Assembly (NCBI GenBank): GCA_020723365.1
Contig: DYJB01000194.1
Span: 1 to 5,001, forward strand
Source: Candidatus Aquidulcis sp.
Lineage (GTDB): Bacteria > Chloroflexota > Anaerolineae > Anaerolineales > E44-bin32
Length of the DNA: 5,001 bases
Reading direction: 5' to 3'
Of the stretch, positions 1 through 5,001 are shown one piece after another; positions within the stretch are counted from its first letter, which is position 1; each line of letters begins with the position of its first letter. The notes below the pieces were generated by a model that was given only the letters and a program-made list of their open reading frames with translations, was not told the origin of the DNA and searched no databases. Both the position numbers and the translations under genes were made by a program.

Positions 1-189
1 CACGCGCTGCCCGAAGGGCGTCGTGGCCGAGTAGACGGCGTCGGTGTGGATCGAGTTGTAGTCGCCGGTCAGGCCGGCGAAGGCGACGATGTCCCCCTCG
101 GTGATCGTGCGTGCCGGAGTGGTCACCTGCTGCCCGACCTGGAATTCCTCGAAGTACAGGCCGCGCCTTGCGATCGGGTCCGCGCTCAT
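1..189 (-). CDS. MaoC-like (R)-specific enoyl-CoA hydratase, N-terminal part
   Basis: These are the first 63 codons of a gene that runs off the left edge of the window. The protein begins MSADPIARRGLYFEEFQVGQ and has the layout of MaoC-type hot-dog fold hydratases: a short leader, then the 'F-x-x-F-x-V-G' strand, then the hydratase-2 motif. That motif is visible as T41-G42-D43-Y44-N45-S46-I47-H48. Asp43 and His48 have the D-x4-H spacing of the catalytic pair in PhaJ-type (R)-hydratases. The family adds water to trans-2-enoyl-CoA, or acts on related CoA thioesters, in fatty acid, polyester or side-chain catabolism in the cytoplasm. The exact substrate cannot be told from this fragment. The ATG start is supported by an AAGGAG ribosome site 6 nt upstream. 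The gene is divergent from its neighbour, so no operon partner is visible. The family call is secure; the specific role is open. Confidence 0.9.
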   Translation of the reverse strand, partial: MSADPIARRGLYFEEFQVGQQVTTPARTITEGDIVAFAGLTGDYNSIHTDAVYSATTPFGQRV

Positions 190-195
190 GCTCGG

Positions 196-201
196 CTCCT
201 T
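196..201 (-). promoter_or_regulatory. Ribosome binding site of the MaoC-like gene
   Basis: On the minus strand the sequence reads AAGGAG, then 6 nt, then ATG. This is a near-perfect Shine-Dalgarno element. It fixes the start at position 189 and shows that this organism uses SD-led initiation for at least some genes, in contrast to the SD-less glycosidase start at 2483. Confidence 0.8.
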
Positions 202-218
202 GGCGATGGGTGGGAGGC

Positions 219-227
219 ATTCTAGCA
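219..227 (-). promoter_or_regulatory. Probable extended -10 promoter of the MaoC-like gene
   Basis: The minus strand reads TGCTAGAAT, which is a TGn extension joined to a -10 box matching TATAAT at 5 of 6 positions. The expected transcription start is near 212, giving a leader of about 23 nt that still contains the AAGGAG ribosome site. No convincing -35 box lies 17 bp upstream, which is acceptable for an extended -10 promoter. The call rests on motif match and position only. Confidence 0.42.
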
Positions 228-379
228 TGGCGGGGATGGTGGATTCCGGCCAGGCGGGCGTCCGCAGGGGCCACCCAACGGGCGCTGACGGATCGGCGAG
301 GAAGCCTGCCCCGGTCCATCGCATCCGGGCATCTGTTCCCGCACCCCCTTTCCGGCCCAGAACACGCCAAGACGAAAAG

Positions 380-409
380 ACGACCAAGCCTATCCAAAAG
401 GTGTATGAT
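380..409 (+). promoter_or_regulatory. Probable sigma-70-type promoter of the lipoprotein gene
   Basis: TATGAT at 404-409 matches the -10 consensus at 5 of 6 positions, in a locally AT-richer stretch just before the gene. The best -35 candidate is ACGACC at 380-385 with an 18-bp spacer, which keeps only the central GAC and C-like part of TTGACA and is weak. Transcription would start near 415-417, leaving a leader of about 17 nt. Because the -35 is poor, this promoter may need an activator or may be misplaced. Confidence 0.38.
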
Positions 410-411
410 GA

Positions 412-428
412 GTCTCCAATAGGGAGAC
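412..428 (+). promoter_or_regulatory. Ribosome site inside a small hairpin, lipoprotein gene
   Basis: GTCTCC (412-417) can pair perfectly with GGAGAC (423-428) around the 5-nt loop AATAG. The right arm holds most of the ribosome site AGGGAG (421-426), which sits 6 nt before the ATG at 433. A transcript that starts upstream of 412 would have its ribosome site partly hidden. A transcript starting near 416 from the TATGAT box would lack most of the left arm and be open. The ribosome site itself is well supported; the regulatory reading of the hairpin is inference. Confidence 0.5.
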
Positions 429-432
429 CCCA

Positions 433-2298
433 ATGCACTTTGCTTTCCGTTCGCCCCGAACCATCTTCAGTCTGGCATTTGCAGCCTCGATCTTCCTGAG
501 CGCGTGCGGCGCCGATACCGGGCCGGCTGTCGTGCCCACATCGGCAGACACGGTTGGCAGCGGTCCCGCCGCCACGCCGGCCGACCCTGACGGGGGTGTG
601 CCGTTGACGCTCGACACGACCCAAGCCTCCCGCGCCGTCATCCCGCCATCCGGCGGGACGCTGACCGCCGAGGGCTCGGACGGCACGCAGTACACACTTG
701 AGATCCCTGACGGCGCGCTGCTTGTCGACACCGAAATCACGATGACGCCGATATCGAGCATCGAGGACTTCCCGTTCAGCGGCGGTTTGGGCGGTGCAGT
801 CAAGCTCGAACCCGATGGGCTGTTCTTCTACGTTGACGCCATCCTGACCATCGAGCCGGCGGACGACATACCCCTTGAGAACCAGGTCTTCTTTGGCTTT
901 GACGCTGAAAGCCAGGGCCTCTACCTGGCCATGCCGGTGGTCGACAGCGCCGCGATCCAGATCCGGCTGCAGCACTTCAGCGGCGCCGGCGTCGGGAACG
1001 GCGTCAGCGCCGAGGTGGCTAGGGCGCTCGACCGCATCGCCGACCGAAATGAGGCCCGCCTGCAATCCGAGGTCGGTCAGTTCCTGGGCGAAGAACGCAC
1101 GCGGGCCCTGTTGGACGATCAGCGCGACAACTCGGAGTTGGCTGCGAAATTCCAGGCCGCCATGAAGAGCTACCTCAATGACGTGGTCAAACCGCGGCTG
1201 AAGGCGGGGCTCTCGGCCAACGCTACGTGCGAGCAGGCGCGCCGGGCGGTCCAAACCCTCCTGGGCTACGAACGCCAGCGCCAGCTGTTGGGCGCCACCG
1301 ATGCGGAGACCGACCCCGGCATGAACTTGGCCGATCTACTCGAGAAGCTCGGCCGGAAGTGTCTGGACGAGGCCTACCAGGCATGCCAGGAGAACCACGT
1401 CATTCACCAAATCATCCCGGCCTGGCTGGGTTACGAGCGACAACGCCAGCTTCTCGGCGTCGCCGACGACCATGGAACCGGTGAGTACGGCCAGCAACTG
1501 GTCGAGCAGTGCCTGCGCTTCGAACTGAAATTCGAATCCGCCGGGCAGTTCGATGGCTTTGAAGGCGAGGGCGCCATCCAGTCCCGCGTGACCTCAAGCA
1601 TCCCCCTTCGGTTCACCTTCGCCAGCGTCCGGATTGAAGGCCAGGCCCCCCTGGTGAATGAGAACTTCAGCATCATCATGACGGACGACTACTTCAACGT
1701 CTGCCAGATCGAGAATCGGCGCGGAGGCGGCGAGGCCTCCGTCCTGGGTCTGGCGCCGCTCGTCAAGAGCCAGGGTGAAAACTCGGTCGTGACGGATCTC
1801 CTTCTGGCCTACGACCCCGGCAACACGTCCGAAAGCTACAGGGCTTCATGCAAACAGACGCCCGATCCGAATCCCCGGCCTCCTTTGATCATCGAACCCC
1901 CGCCGTCAGCCTACTGGACCTCCATGTACAAGGTCCTGCACATGCTGGATGTGGATACCTCCGGGAGGTTCGACTCGACGGCCGCCGGGGGTGACGCTCC
2001 CGCCGCCCCCGCGGACGCCCCGATCCCGGCCATGCCGGATCTCAATGACCCGGCCGCCCTGCAGGCCTTCATGGACCAGATGAGCGCCACGATGGGTGAA
2101 GACGCGGAGGCGCCGTCCGGGCCGGCGATGCCGCCCTTCATGCTGACGGCCGACACCCAGGGCGGTGCTTTCGTAGCCCGCGGGTGGACCATCATCGGCG
2201 GTGAGCTGTTTGCCACGTTGGATTGGGAGAAGAACGATGGCGAGCTTGGCCTGATGGAAATCGGGGGATTCAAGCTCTACCATCGCCCGGGGCAGTAG
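433..2298 (+). CDS. Secreted lipoprotein with ZU5-like domain and Cys-framed helical repeats
   Basis: This is a 621-residue exported lipoprotein of unknown function. A basic N-terminus and hydrophobic stretch end in the lipobox L22-S23-A24-C25, so Cys25 should be lipidated and the protein held on the outer face of a membrane. After a low-complexity spacer, residues about 67-185 look like a ZU5-type beta domain: 'P-S-G-G-T-L' near 72-77, 'L-E-I-P-D-G-A-L' at 89-96, and a closing 'L-Q-H-F-S-G' at 179-184. Residues about 190-360 are mostly helical and contain LGYERQRQLLG twice (277-287 and 332-342). Residues about 362-480 are beta-rich. A Pro/Ala/Met-rich linker (about 515-565) leads to a short beta-like C-terminus. 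Apart from Cys25 there are six cysteines (266, 310, 318, 360, 424, 473), an even number that fits disulfides outside the cytoplasm. The start is set by AGGGAG 6 nt upstream. It is probably monocistronic, since a hairpin follows. ZU5-like domains are usually protein-interaction modules; a surface scaffold or binding role is only inference. Confidence 0.88.
   Translation: MHFAFRSPRTIFSLAFAASIFLSACGADTGPAVVPTSADTVGSGPAATPADPDGGVPLTLDTTQASRAVIPPSGGTLTAEGSDGTQYTLEIPDGALLVDTEITMTPISSIEDFPFSGGLGGAVKLEPDGLFFYVDAILTIEPADDIPLENQVFFGFDAESQGLYLAMPVVDSAAIQIRLQHFSGAGVGNGVSAEVARALDRIADRNEARLQSEVGQFLGEERTRALLDDQRDNSELAAKFQAAMKSYLNDVVKPRLKAGLSANATCEQARRAVQTLLGYERQRQLLGATDAETDPGMNLADLLEKLGRKCLDEAYQACQENHVIHQIIPAWLGYERQRQLLGVADDHGTGEYGQQLVEQCLRFELKFESAGQFDGFEGEGAIQSRVTSSIPLRFTFASVRIEGQAPLVNENFSIIMTDDYFNVCQIENRRGGGEASVLGLAPLVKSQGENSVVTDLLLAYDPGNTSESYRASCKQTPDPNPRPPLIIEPPPSAYWTSMYKVLHMLDVDTSGRFDSTAAGGDAPAAPADAPIPAMPDLNDPAALQAFMDQMSATMGEDAEAPSGPAMPPFMLTADTQGGAFVARGWTIIGGELFATLDWEKNDGELGLMEIGGFKLYHRPGQ
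1228..1512 (+). repeat. Tandem duplicated, cysteine-framed protein repeat within the lipoprotein gene
   Basis: Two units lie back to back: Cys266 to Cys310 (nt 1228-1362) and Cys318 to Cys360 (nt 1384-1512). Each starts with Cys, has LGYERQRQLLG 11 to 14 residues later (nt 1261-1293 and 1426-1458), and closes with a Leu-rich helix ending K/Q-C-L. The 11-residue core is identical in both units, yet its DNA differs at 7 of 33 positions, all silent. This points to an old duplication kept by selection on the protein, not a recent DNA repeat. The linker between core and closing Cys differs in length (33 versus 28 residues from the first Leu of the core). Confidence 0.75.
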
Positions 2299-2344
2299 CC
2301 GCCGCGCCCAACACGAACCCTCTGGGCAAACGATGCCTCCGACA

Positions 2345-2371
2345 AGCCCGCCGGCGCTATGCCGGCGGGCT
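2345..2371 (+). terminator. Strong hairpin, probable terminator after the lipoprotein gene
   Basis: A perfect 11-bp stem, AGCCCGCCGGC paired with GCCGGCGGGCT, closes on the 5-nt loop GCTAT, 46 nt past the stop codon. Ten of the eleven pairs are G-C. The sequence after the stem is TCGCGG-like on the following side and has no T-tract, so it is not a textbook intrinsic terminator. U-less hairpins at gene ends are common in GC-rich bacteria, and the element could also protect the 3' end from exonucleases. Confidence 0.62.
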
Positions 2372-2428
2372 CGCGGCTGGATGCGACCGAGGCAATGGCC
2401 TGCTAGCCATCTGTAGCGGAGATCCTCC

Positions 2429-2450
2429 GGCGACCTTGAGGTCGCCTTTG
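2429..2450 (+). terminator. Second hairpin with short T-run, overlapping the next promoter
   Basis: GGCGACC (2429-2435) pairs perfectly with GGTCGCC (2440-2446) around the tetraloop TTGA and is followed by TTTG. It is weaker than the hairpin at 2345-2371 but has a short T-run, so it may act as a backup terminator for lipoprotein read-through. Its T-run forms the beginning of the -35 box of the glycosidase promoter (2448-2453). It could instead be an operator-like palindrome next to that promoter. Confidence 0.45.
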
Positions 2451-2476
2451 ACCGGCGGCATCTGAGTCCGTACAAT
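2448..2476 (+). promoter_or_regulatory. Near-consensus sigma-70 promoter of the glycosidase gene
   Basis: TTGACC (2448-2453) and TACAAT (2471-2476) each match consensus at 5 of 6 positions and are separated by exactly 17 bp. This is the best promoter in the window. The -10 box ends 6 nt before the ATG at 2483, so the predicted transcription start falls on or within a base or two of the A of the start codon. No Shine-Dalgarno sequence lies between the promoter and the ATG, in agreement with a leaderless mRNA. Confidence 0.75.
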
Positions 2477-2482
2477 CGGGCT

Positions 2483-4933
2483 ATGCGTGAATGGTCGCTG
2501 TCCGCGGAAGATCCCACCGTCCTGACGCTCGCCGCCGAGGCGCGCTTCGGTGTCCCCGACTACGCCGATGACCAGGTGTGGGAAGCGCAGCTGGCGGGCG
2601 GCGACCCACCGGCCATGGCGCTGTGGACCTCCTACGGACGCCGGGCGCACAGCATGCGCCTGTTTCCCTTCGTCACACTCCACGGCCGAAGGCAGACGGA
2701 TCCGGCGCGCTTTGCCGAGGCGCCGCGGGTCCGTCACGTCCTGCCCAACTACCTGGCGCTGGCGAGCCGTCCTTTCCCGATGCTGGCCCTCACCTCCGAA
2801 GCGTGGGTGCCGGAGTCGCACGTGTTGGCGGGGCGGCTGGCGCTGACCAACCTCTCCCCCGACAAGCTGACCGTACGCCTGGGGATGCACGTGCACCTGC
2901 GGCCACTGGAGGGAGGGCAGCCGGCGGCGGCGGTCAACGTGCGCGGCGTGACGGTGCTCGCCGGGCGCGCCGGCAACCTTGCCCCGGTCGTCTTCCTCTC
3001 GGGAGGGGCGGCCACCGAGTCGGCTCCCATCCCCGGATTGGGCCTCAGCCTGACGCTCGAGCCCGGTGTGCGCCGCATCGTCCCCTGGGTGCATGCCGGG
3101 CGCACGACGCTGGACGAGTCGTTCGACCTGGCGCGCACTGCGGCCGCGCGGGCCTGGGACGCCGAACTGGCGCGGCTGGACGTGGCCGAGGCGGATCTGC
3201 TCCAGTTCGAGACCGGCGATCCCGCGTGGGACGCGCTGCTGACCTTCTCGCAGTACGCCGGGCTGCGCTCGTTCCTGGGGCCCGGGCGCTACCTGCGCCA
3301 TGCCTCGATCGTCGACTCGCGGCAGCCCGATCAAGGTTTCTCCGAGCGCGGGGACGGACGTGACCACGGACTGCCCTGGAGCGGACAGGACACCGGCCGG
3401 GCGGGGACGGTACTCGGCCTGGTGGCGCATGCCGCCCCGGACCTGGCCGAGGGCGTGCTGCGCAACTACCTGCACGCCCAGGCGCCCGACGGTTCGATCG
3501 ACAGCCGGCCCGGCCTCGCCGGGCAGCGCAGCGGCCGGCTGGCGCACCCGCGCCTGGCGGATTGGGTGCGCGCCTGGTGTGAGCGCCGGCAGGATTGGAG
3601 CCTGGCGCGCGAAAGCCTGCCGCGCCTGATGGAGTTCTTCCGCGTCTGGTTCTCGCCGGTCCACGATCGCGACCGGGACGGCTTCCCCGAGTGGGACTCG
3701 GCCGCCCATGCTCAATTCCCGGAAAGCCCGACGTTCTCCCGCTGGCCGTCGTGGAGCCAGGGCCTGGACATCCGCTACGCCGAGACGGTGGACCTCGGCT
3801 GCTACCTGCTGCGTGAGGCCGAAGCGCTGATGAGCCTCGCCGCCGCACTCGGGCGCCGTGATCTGATGCCCGAGTTGGAGGCGCATCACCGCCGCCTTAC
3901 TTCCGCGCTGCAGCTTTCATGGTCGGAGGCCACCGGCAGCTTCCACGCCGTCGACCGCGATACGCATCGCTCGACGGGGGGAGGTGGGCTGGCAGTCTGG
4001 CGAGGGGCGGGCAGCCACCGCCTCGATCGCAGCTTCGATCCGCCGGTGCGCCTGATCTTCCAGGTGTCCTGCGCCGAAGCCGGCGCCCGCGGCCTGCACC
4101 TCTCCGTGCGCGGCCGATCGGGCGAACGGGGTGTGATCGAACGGGTCAGCGCATCGGACATCCGCTGGTTCGACCAGCATGGCACGGCGACCGGTGAGCG
4201 AGCCTTCACGCACCTGGAGACGATCGAATGCGAAGGCATCGAGGCGAAGACGCGCGTCGAGGTGCTGGCCGCTGACTACAGTCGCAGCGAGCTGACCCAC
4301 CTGCTGCCGCTGTGGGCGGGCGTGGCGGATGCTCGTCAGGCGCAGATCCTGGTGGACCGGTGGCTGACGGATCCGAATCACTACGCACGCCGCTACGGCC
4401 TGCCGGTCATTCCCGGCGACGATCCCGCCTACCGTCCGGACCGGCGTGGCGGATCGGGCGGGCTGTGGCTGCCCTGGAACGGCATGATCCTCAGCGGCCT
4501 GGTTCGATACGGCCATCGCCCGCTGGCCGCACATGTCTTCCAGCGCATCATGGACGGGCTGCTGGAGTGCGTGCGACAGGAGAAGGCTTTCTTCGAGGCC
4601 TACAACGCCGACGTGCCCCAGGGGCTGGGTGAGCGACAGGATGTTGCCGGCGCGGCGCCGGTGGAAGCGCTGCTCGAGATCCTCGGGCTGCAGCTGGCGA
4701 CGCCGCGCCGCGTGCGCCTCGAAGGCCGCCACCCATTCGATCGTCCGATAAGCGTCAGCTGGCGCGGGCTGACCGTTCGTCGCGAGACTGCCGTCACCCG
4801 CATCACCTTCCCGGATGGCGAGCAGATCGAGCTCGACGGCGACGAGGCGCGCTGGGTGGAGCAGCTCGATCCGTCGACCGATCATCCGACGCCTCCGCCT
4901 TCCGCCGGGGCGGCGGCGGGAAGGCGCCCGTGA
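2483..4933 (+). CDS. GH63/MGH1-like (alpha/alpha)6-barrel glycoside hydrolase
   Basis: This 816-residue protein has no signal peptide and should act in the cytoplasm, probably cleaving an alpha-linked glucoside or mannoside such as an oligosaccharide or compatible solute. The substrate is unknown. Residues about 1-220 form a beta-sandwich-like N-terminal domain ('S-Y-G-R-R' and the strand run at 100-130). The helical barrel runs from about 246, with W299-S-G-Q-D303, Q333-A-P-D-G-S-I339, the loop D395-R-D-R-D-G-F-P-E-W404, G427-L-D429 followed by V-D-L438, L607-L-P-L-W-A-G613, L663-P-W-N-G667 and F-F-E705-A-Y. By analogy with GH63 and GH37 enzymes, Asp429 is the likely acid and Glu705 the likely base. 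About 100 beta-rich residues (about 497-600) interrupt the barrel. A C-terminal beta domain (about 730-795, S-V-S-W-R-G-L-T-V) and a Pro/Ala tail finish it. The length is near that of YgjK-type GH63 enzymes and about twice that of bacterial mannosylglycerate hydrolases. The ATG directly follows a strong promoter with no ribosome site. The fold is well supported; the GH family number is less certain. Confidence 0.87.
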   Translation: MREWSLSAEDPTVLTLAAEARFGVPDYADDQVWEAQLAGGDPPAMALWTSYGRRAHSMRLFPFVTLHGRRQTDPARFAEAPRVRHVLPNYLALASRPFPMLALTSEAWVPESHVLAGRLALTNLSPDKLTVRLGMHVHLRPLEGGQPAAAVNVRGVTVLAGRAGNLAPVVFLSGGAATESAPIPGLGLSLTLEPGVRRIVPWVHAGRTTLDESFDLARTAAARAWDAELARLDVAEADLLQFETGDPAWDALLTFSQYAGLRSFLGPGRYLRHASIVDSRQPDQGFSERGDGRDHGLPWSGQDTGRAGTVLGLVAHAAPDLAEGVLRNYLHAQAPDGSIDSRPGLAGQRSGRLAHPRLADWVRAWCERRQDWSLARESLPRLMEFFRVWFSPVHDRDRDGFPEWDSAAHAQFPESPTFSRWPSWSQGLDIRYAETVDLGCYLLREAEALMSLAAALGRRDLMPELEAHHRRLTSALQLSWSEATGSFHAVDRDTHRSTGGGGLAVWRGAGSHRLDRSFDPPVRLIFQVSCAEAGARGLHLSVRGRSGERGVIERVSASDIRWFDQHGTATGERAFTHLETIECEGIEAKTRVEVLAADYSRSELTHLLPLWAGVADARQAQILVDRWLTDPNHYARRYGLPVIPGDDPAYRPDRRGGSGGLWLPWNGMILSGLVRYGHRPLAAHVFQRIMDGLLECVRQEKAFFEAYNADVPQGLGERQDVAGAAPVEALLEILGLQLATPRRVRLEGRHPFDRPISVSWRGLTVRRETAVTRITFPDGEQIELDGDEARWVEQLDPSTDHPTPPPSAGAAAGRRP
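4919..4924 (+). promoter_or_regulatory. Ribosome binding site of the antiporter-like gene
   Basis: GGAAGG lies inside the last codons of the glycosidase, 5 nt before the GTG at 4930. It supports the GTG start and re-initiation by ribosomes that finish the glycosidase. Confidence 0.55.
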
Positions 4934-5001
4934 GCCTTCCGCCTCTGGTCCTCATCGCCTTGGGACTGATCCTGCTGGTCCTGGGCGCCGAGCTGCTGGT
5001 G
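4930..5001 (+). CDS. Probable CaCA-family calcium/sodium antiporter, N-terminal part
   Basis: Twenty-four codons are present before the window ends. The GTG start overlaps the glycosidase stop as GTGA, and GGAAGG sits 5 nt upstream. The peptide begins MSLPPLVLIALGLILLVLGA and continues E-L-L-V, which makes a hydrophobic first membrane helix. The pattern 'G-L-x-L-L-V-L-G-A-E-L-L-V' is typical of the first helix of bacterial YrbG-type Na+/Ca2+ exchangers, where G-A-D/E-x-L-V leads into the first alpha-repeat. Such proteins export Ca2+ across the cytoplasmic membrane in exchange for Na+ or H+. Only a short hydrophobic stretch is visible, so another polytopic membrane protein is possible. The 4-bp overlap indicates an operon with, and translational coupling to, the glycosidase. 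Confidence 0.7.
   Translation, partial: MSLPPLVLIALGLILLVLGAELLV

Noticed and set aside
190..432. Small RNA or tRNA gene in the divergent intergenic region
   Set aside because: No tRNA-like cloverleaf or strong terminator hairpin is visible; apart from the two promoters and the ribosome-site hairpin I see nothing there.
89..499. Plus-strand open frame spanning the start of the MaoC gene and the start of the lipoprotein gene
   Set aside because: It overlaps two well-supported genes in other frames, has no ribosome site, and its product has a composition typical of translated non-coding GC-rich DNA.
2395..2410. Small inverted repeat ATGGC-6 nt-GCCAT between the two hairpins
   Set aside because: A 5-bp stem with a 6-nt loop is expected by chance at this length and has no T-run or clear link to a promoter element.
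2223..2465. Plus-strand open frame of 80 codons bridging the lipoprotein end and the following intergenic region
   Set aside because: It reads through both terminator-like hairpins and ends inside the glycosidase promoter; nothing in its sequence suggests a real protein.
2357..3889. A 510-codon open frame on the minus strand across the glycosidase gene
   Set aside because: It lies opposite a strongly supported coding frame, is very rich in Arg, Gln, Gly and Pro, shows no recognisable domain, and would run through the terminator hairpin at 2345-2371. Long antisense frames are expected in GC-rich genes.
3971..4282. Possible frameshift or sequencing error in the glycosidase, as an explanation for the unfamiliar segment
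   Set aside because: The reading frame is continuous, the conserved barrel motifs on both sides are in the same frame, and the segment has a sensible strand-like hydrophobic pattern, so a true inserted domain fits better.
3917..4885. A 322-codon minus-strand open frame
   Set aside because: It is a mirror of the glycosidase codons with no domain signature and no ribosome site that I could support.

Overview
The window is GC-rich bacterial chromosomal DNA with ordinary gene density. It has one partial gene on the minus strand and three genes on the plus strand. No mobile element, CRISPR array, RNA gene or phage gene was seen. The lipoprotein with a ZU5-like domain, the cytoplasmic GH63/MGH1-like glycosidase, the high GC and the possible leaderless start would fit a Chloroflexota-type genome or a similar GC-rich environmental lineage. 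That placement is a low-confidence inference, because no marker gene is present.

Layout: (1) 189 to 1, minus strand, is the start of a MaoC-type (R)-specific enoyl-CoA hydratase with an AAGGAG ribosome site and an extended -10 promoter. (2) 190-432 is a divergent intergenic region with a promoter for each side and a small hairpin enclosing the ribosome site of the next gene. (3) 433-2298 encodes a 621-residue secreted lipoprotein: ZU5-like beta domain, helical region with a twice-repeated 11-residue motif framed by cysteines, a second beta-rich region, and a Pro/Ala linker before a short C-terminal beta segment. (4) 2299-2482 is a compact regulatory block: a strong 11-bp hairpin, a second 7-bp hairpin ending in TTT, and a near-consensus sigma-70 promoter whose -10 box ends 6 nt before the next ATG. 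(5) 2483-4933 encodes an 816-residue (alpha/alpha)6-barrel glycoside hydrolase with an unusual beta-rich insertion inside the barrel and a divergent acid-residue motif. (6) 4930-5001 is the first 24 codons of a membrane protein resembling a CaCA-family calcium/sodium antiporter, overlapping the glycosidase by 4 bp.

Working together: the glycosidase and the antiporter very probably share a transcript and are translationally coupled. The glycosidase has a DxDxDG calcium-loop-like segment, so a calcium link is possible but speculative. The lipoprotein is a separate transcription unit closed by the hairpin at 2345-2371. The hydratase is transcribed away from everything else and shows no visible functional link. 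The most interesting points are the apparently leaderless glycosidase transcript, the inserted domain with its altered catalytic motif, and the Cys-framed repeat of the lipoprotein.
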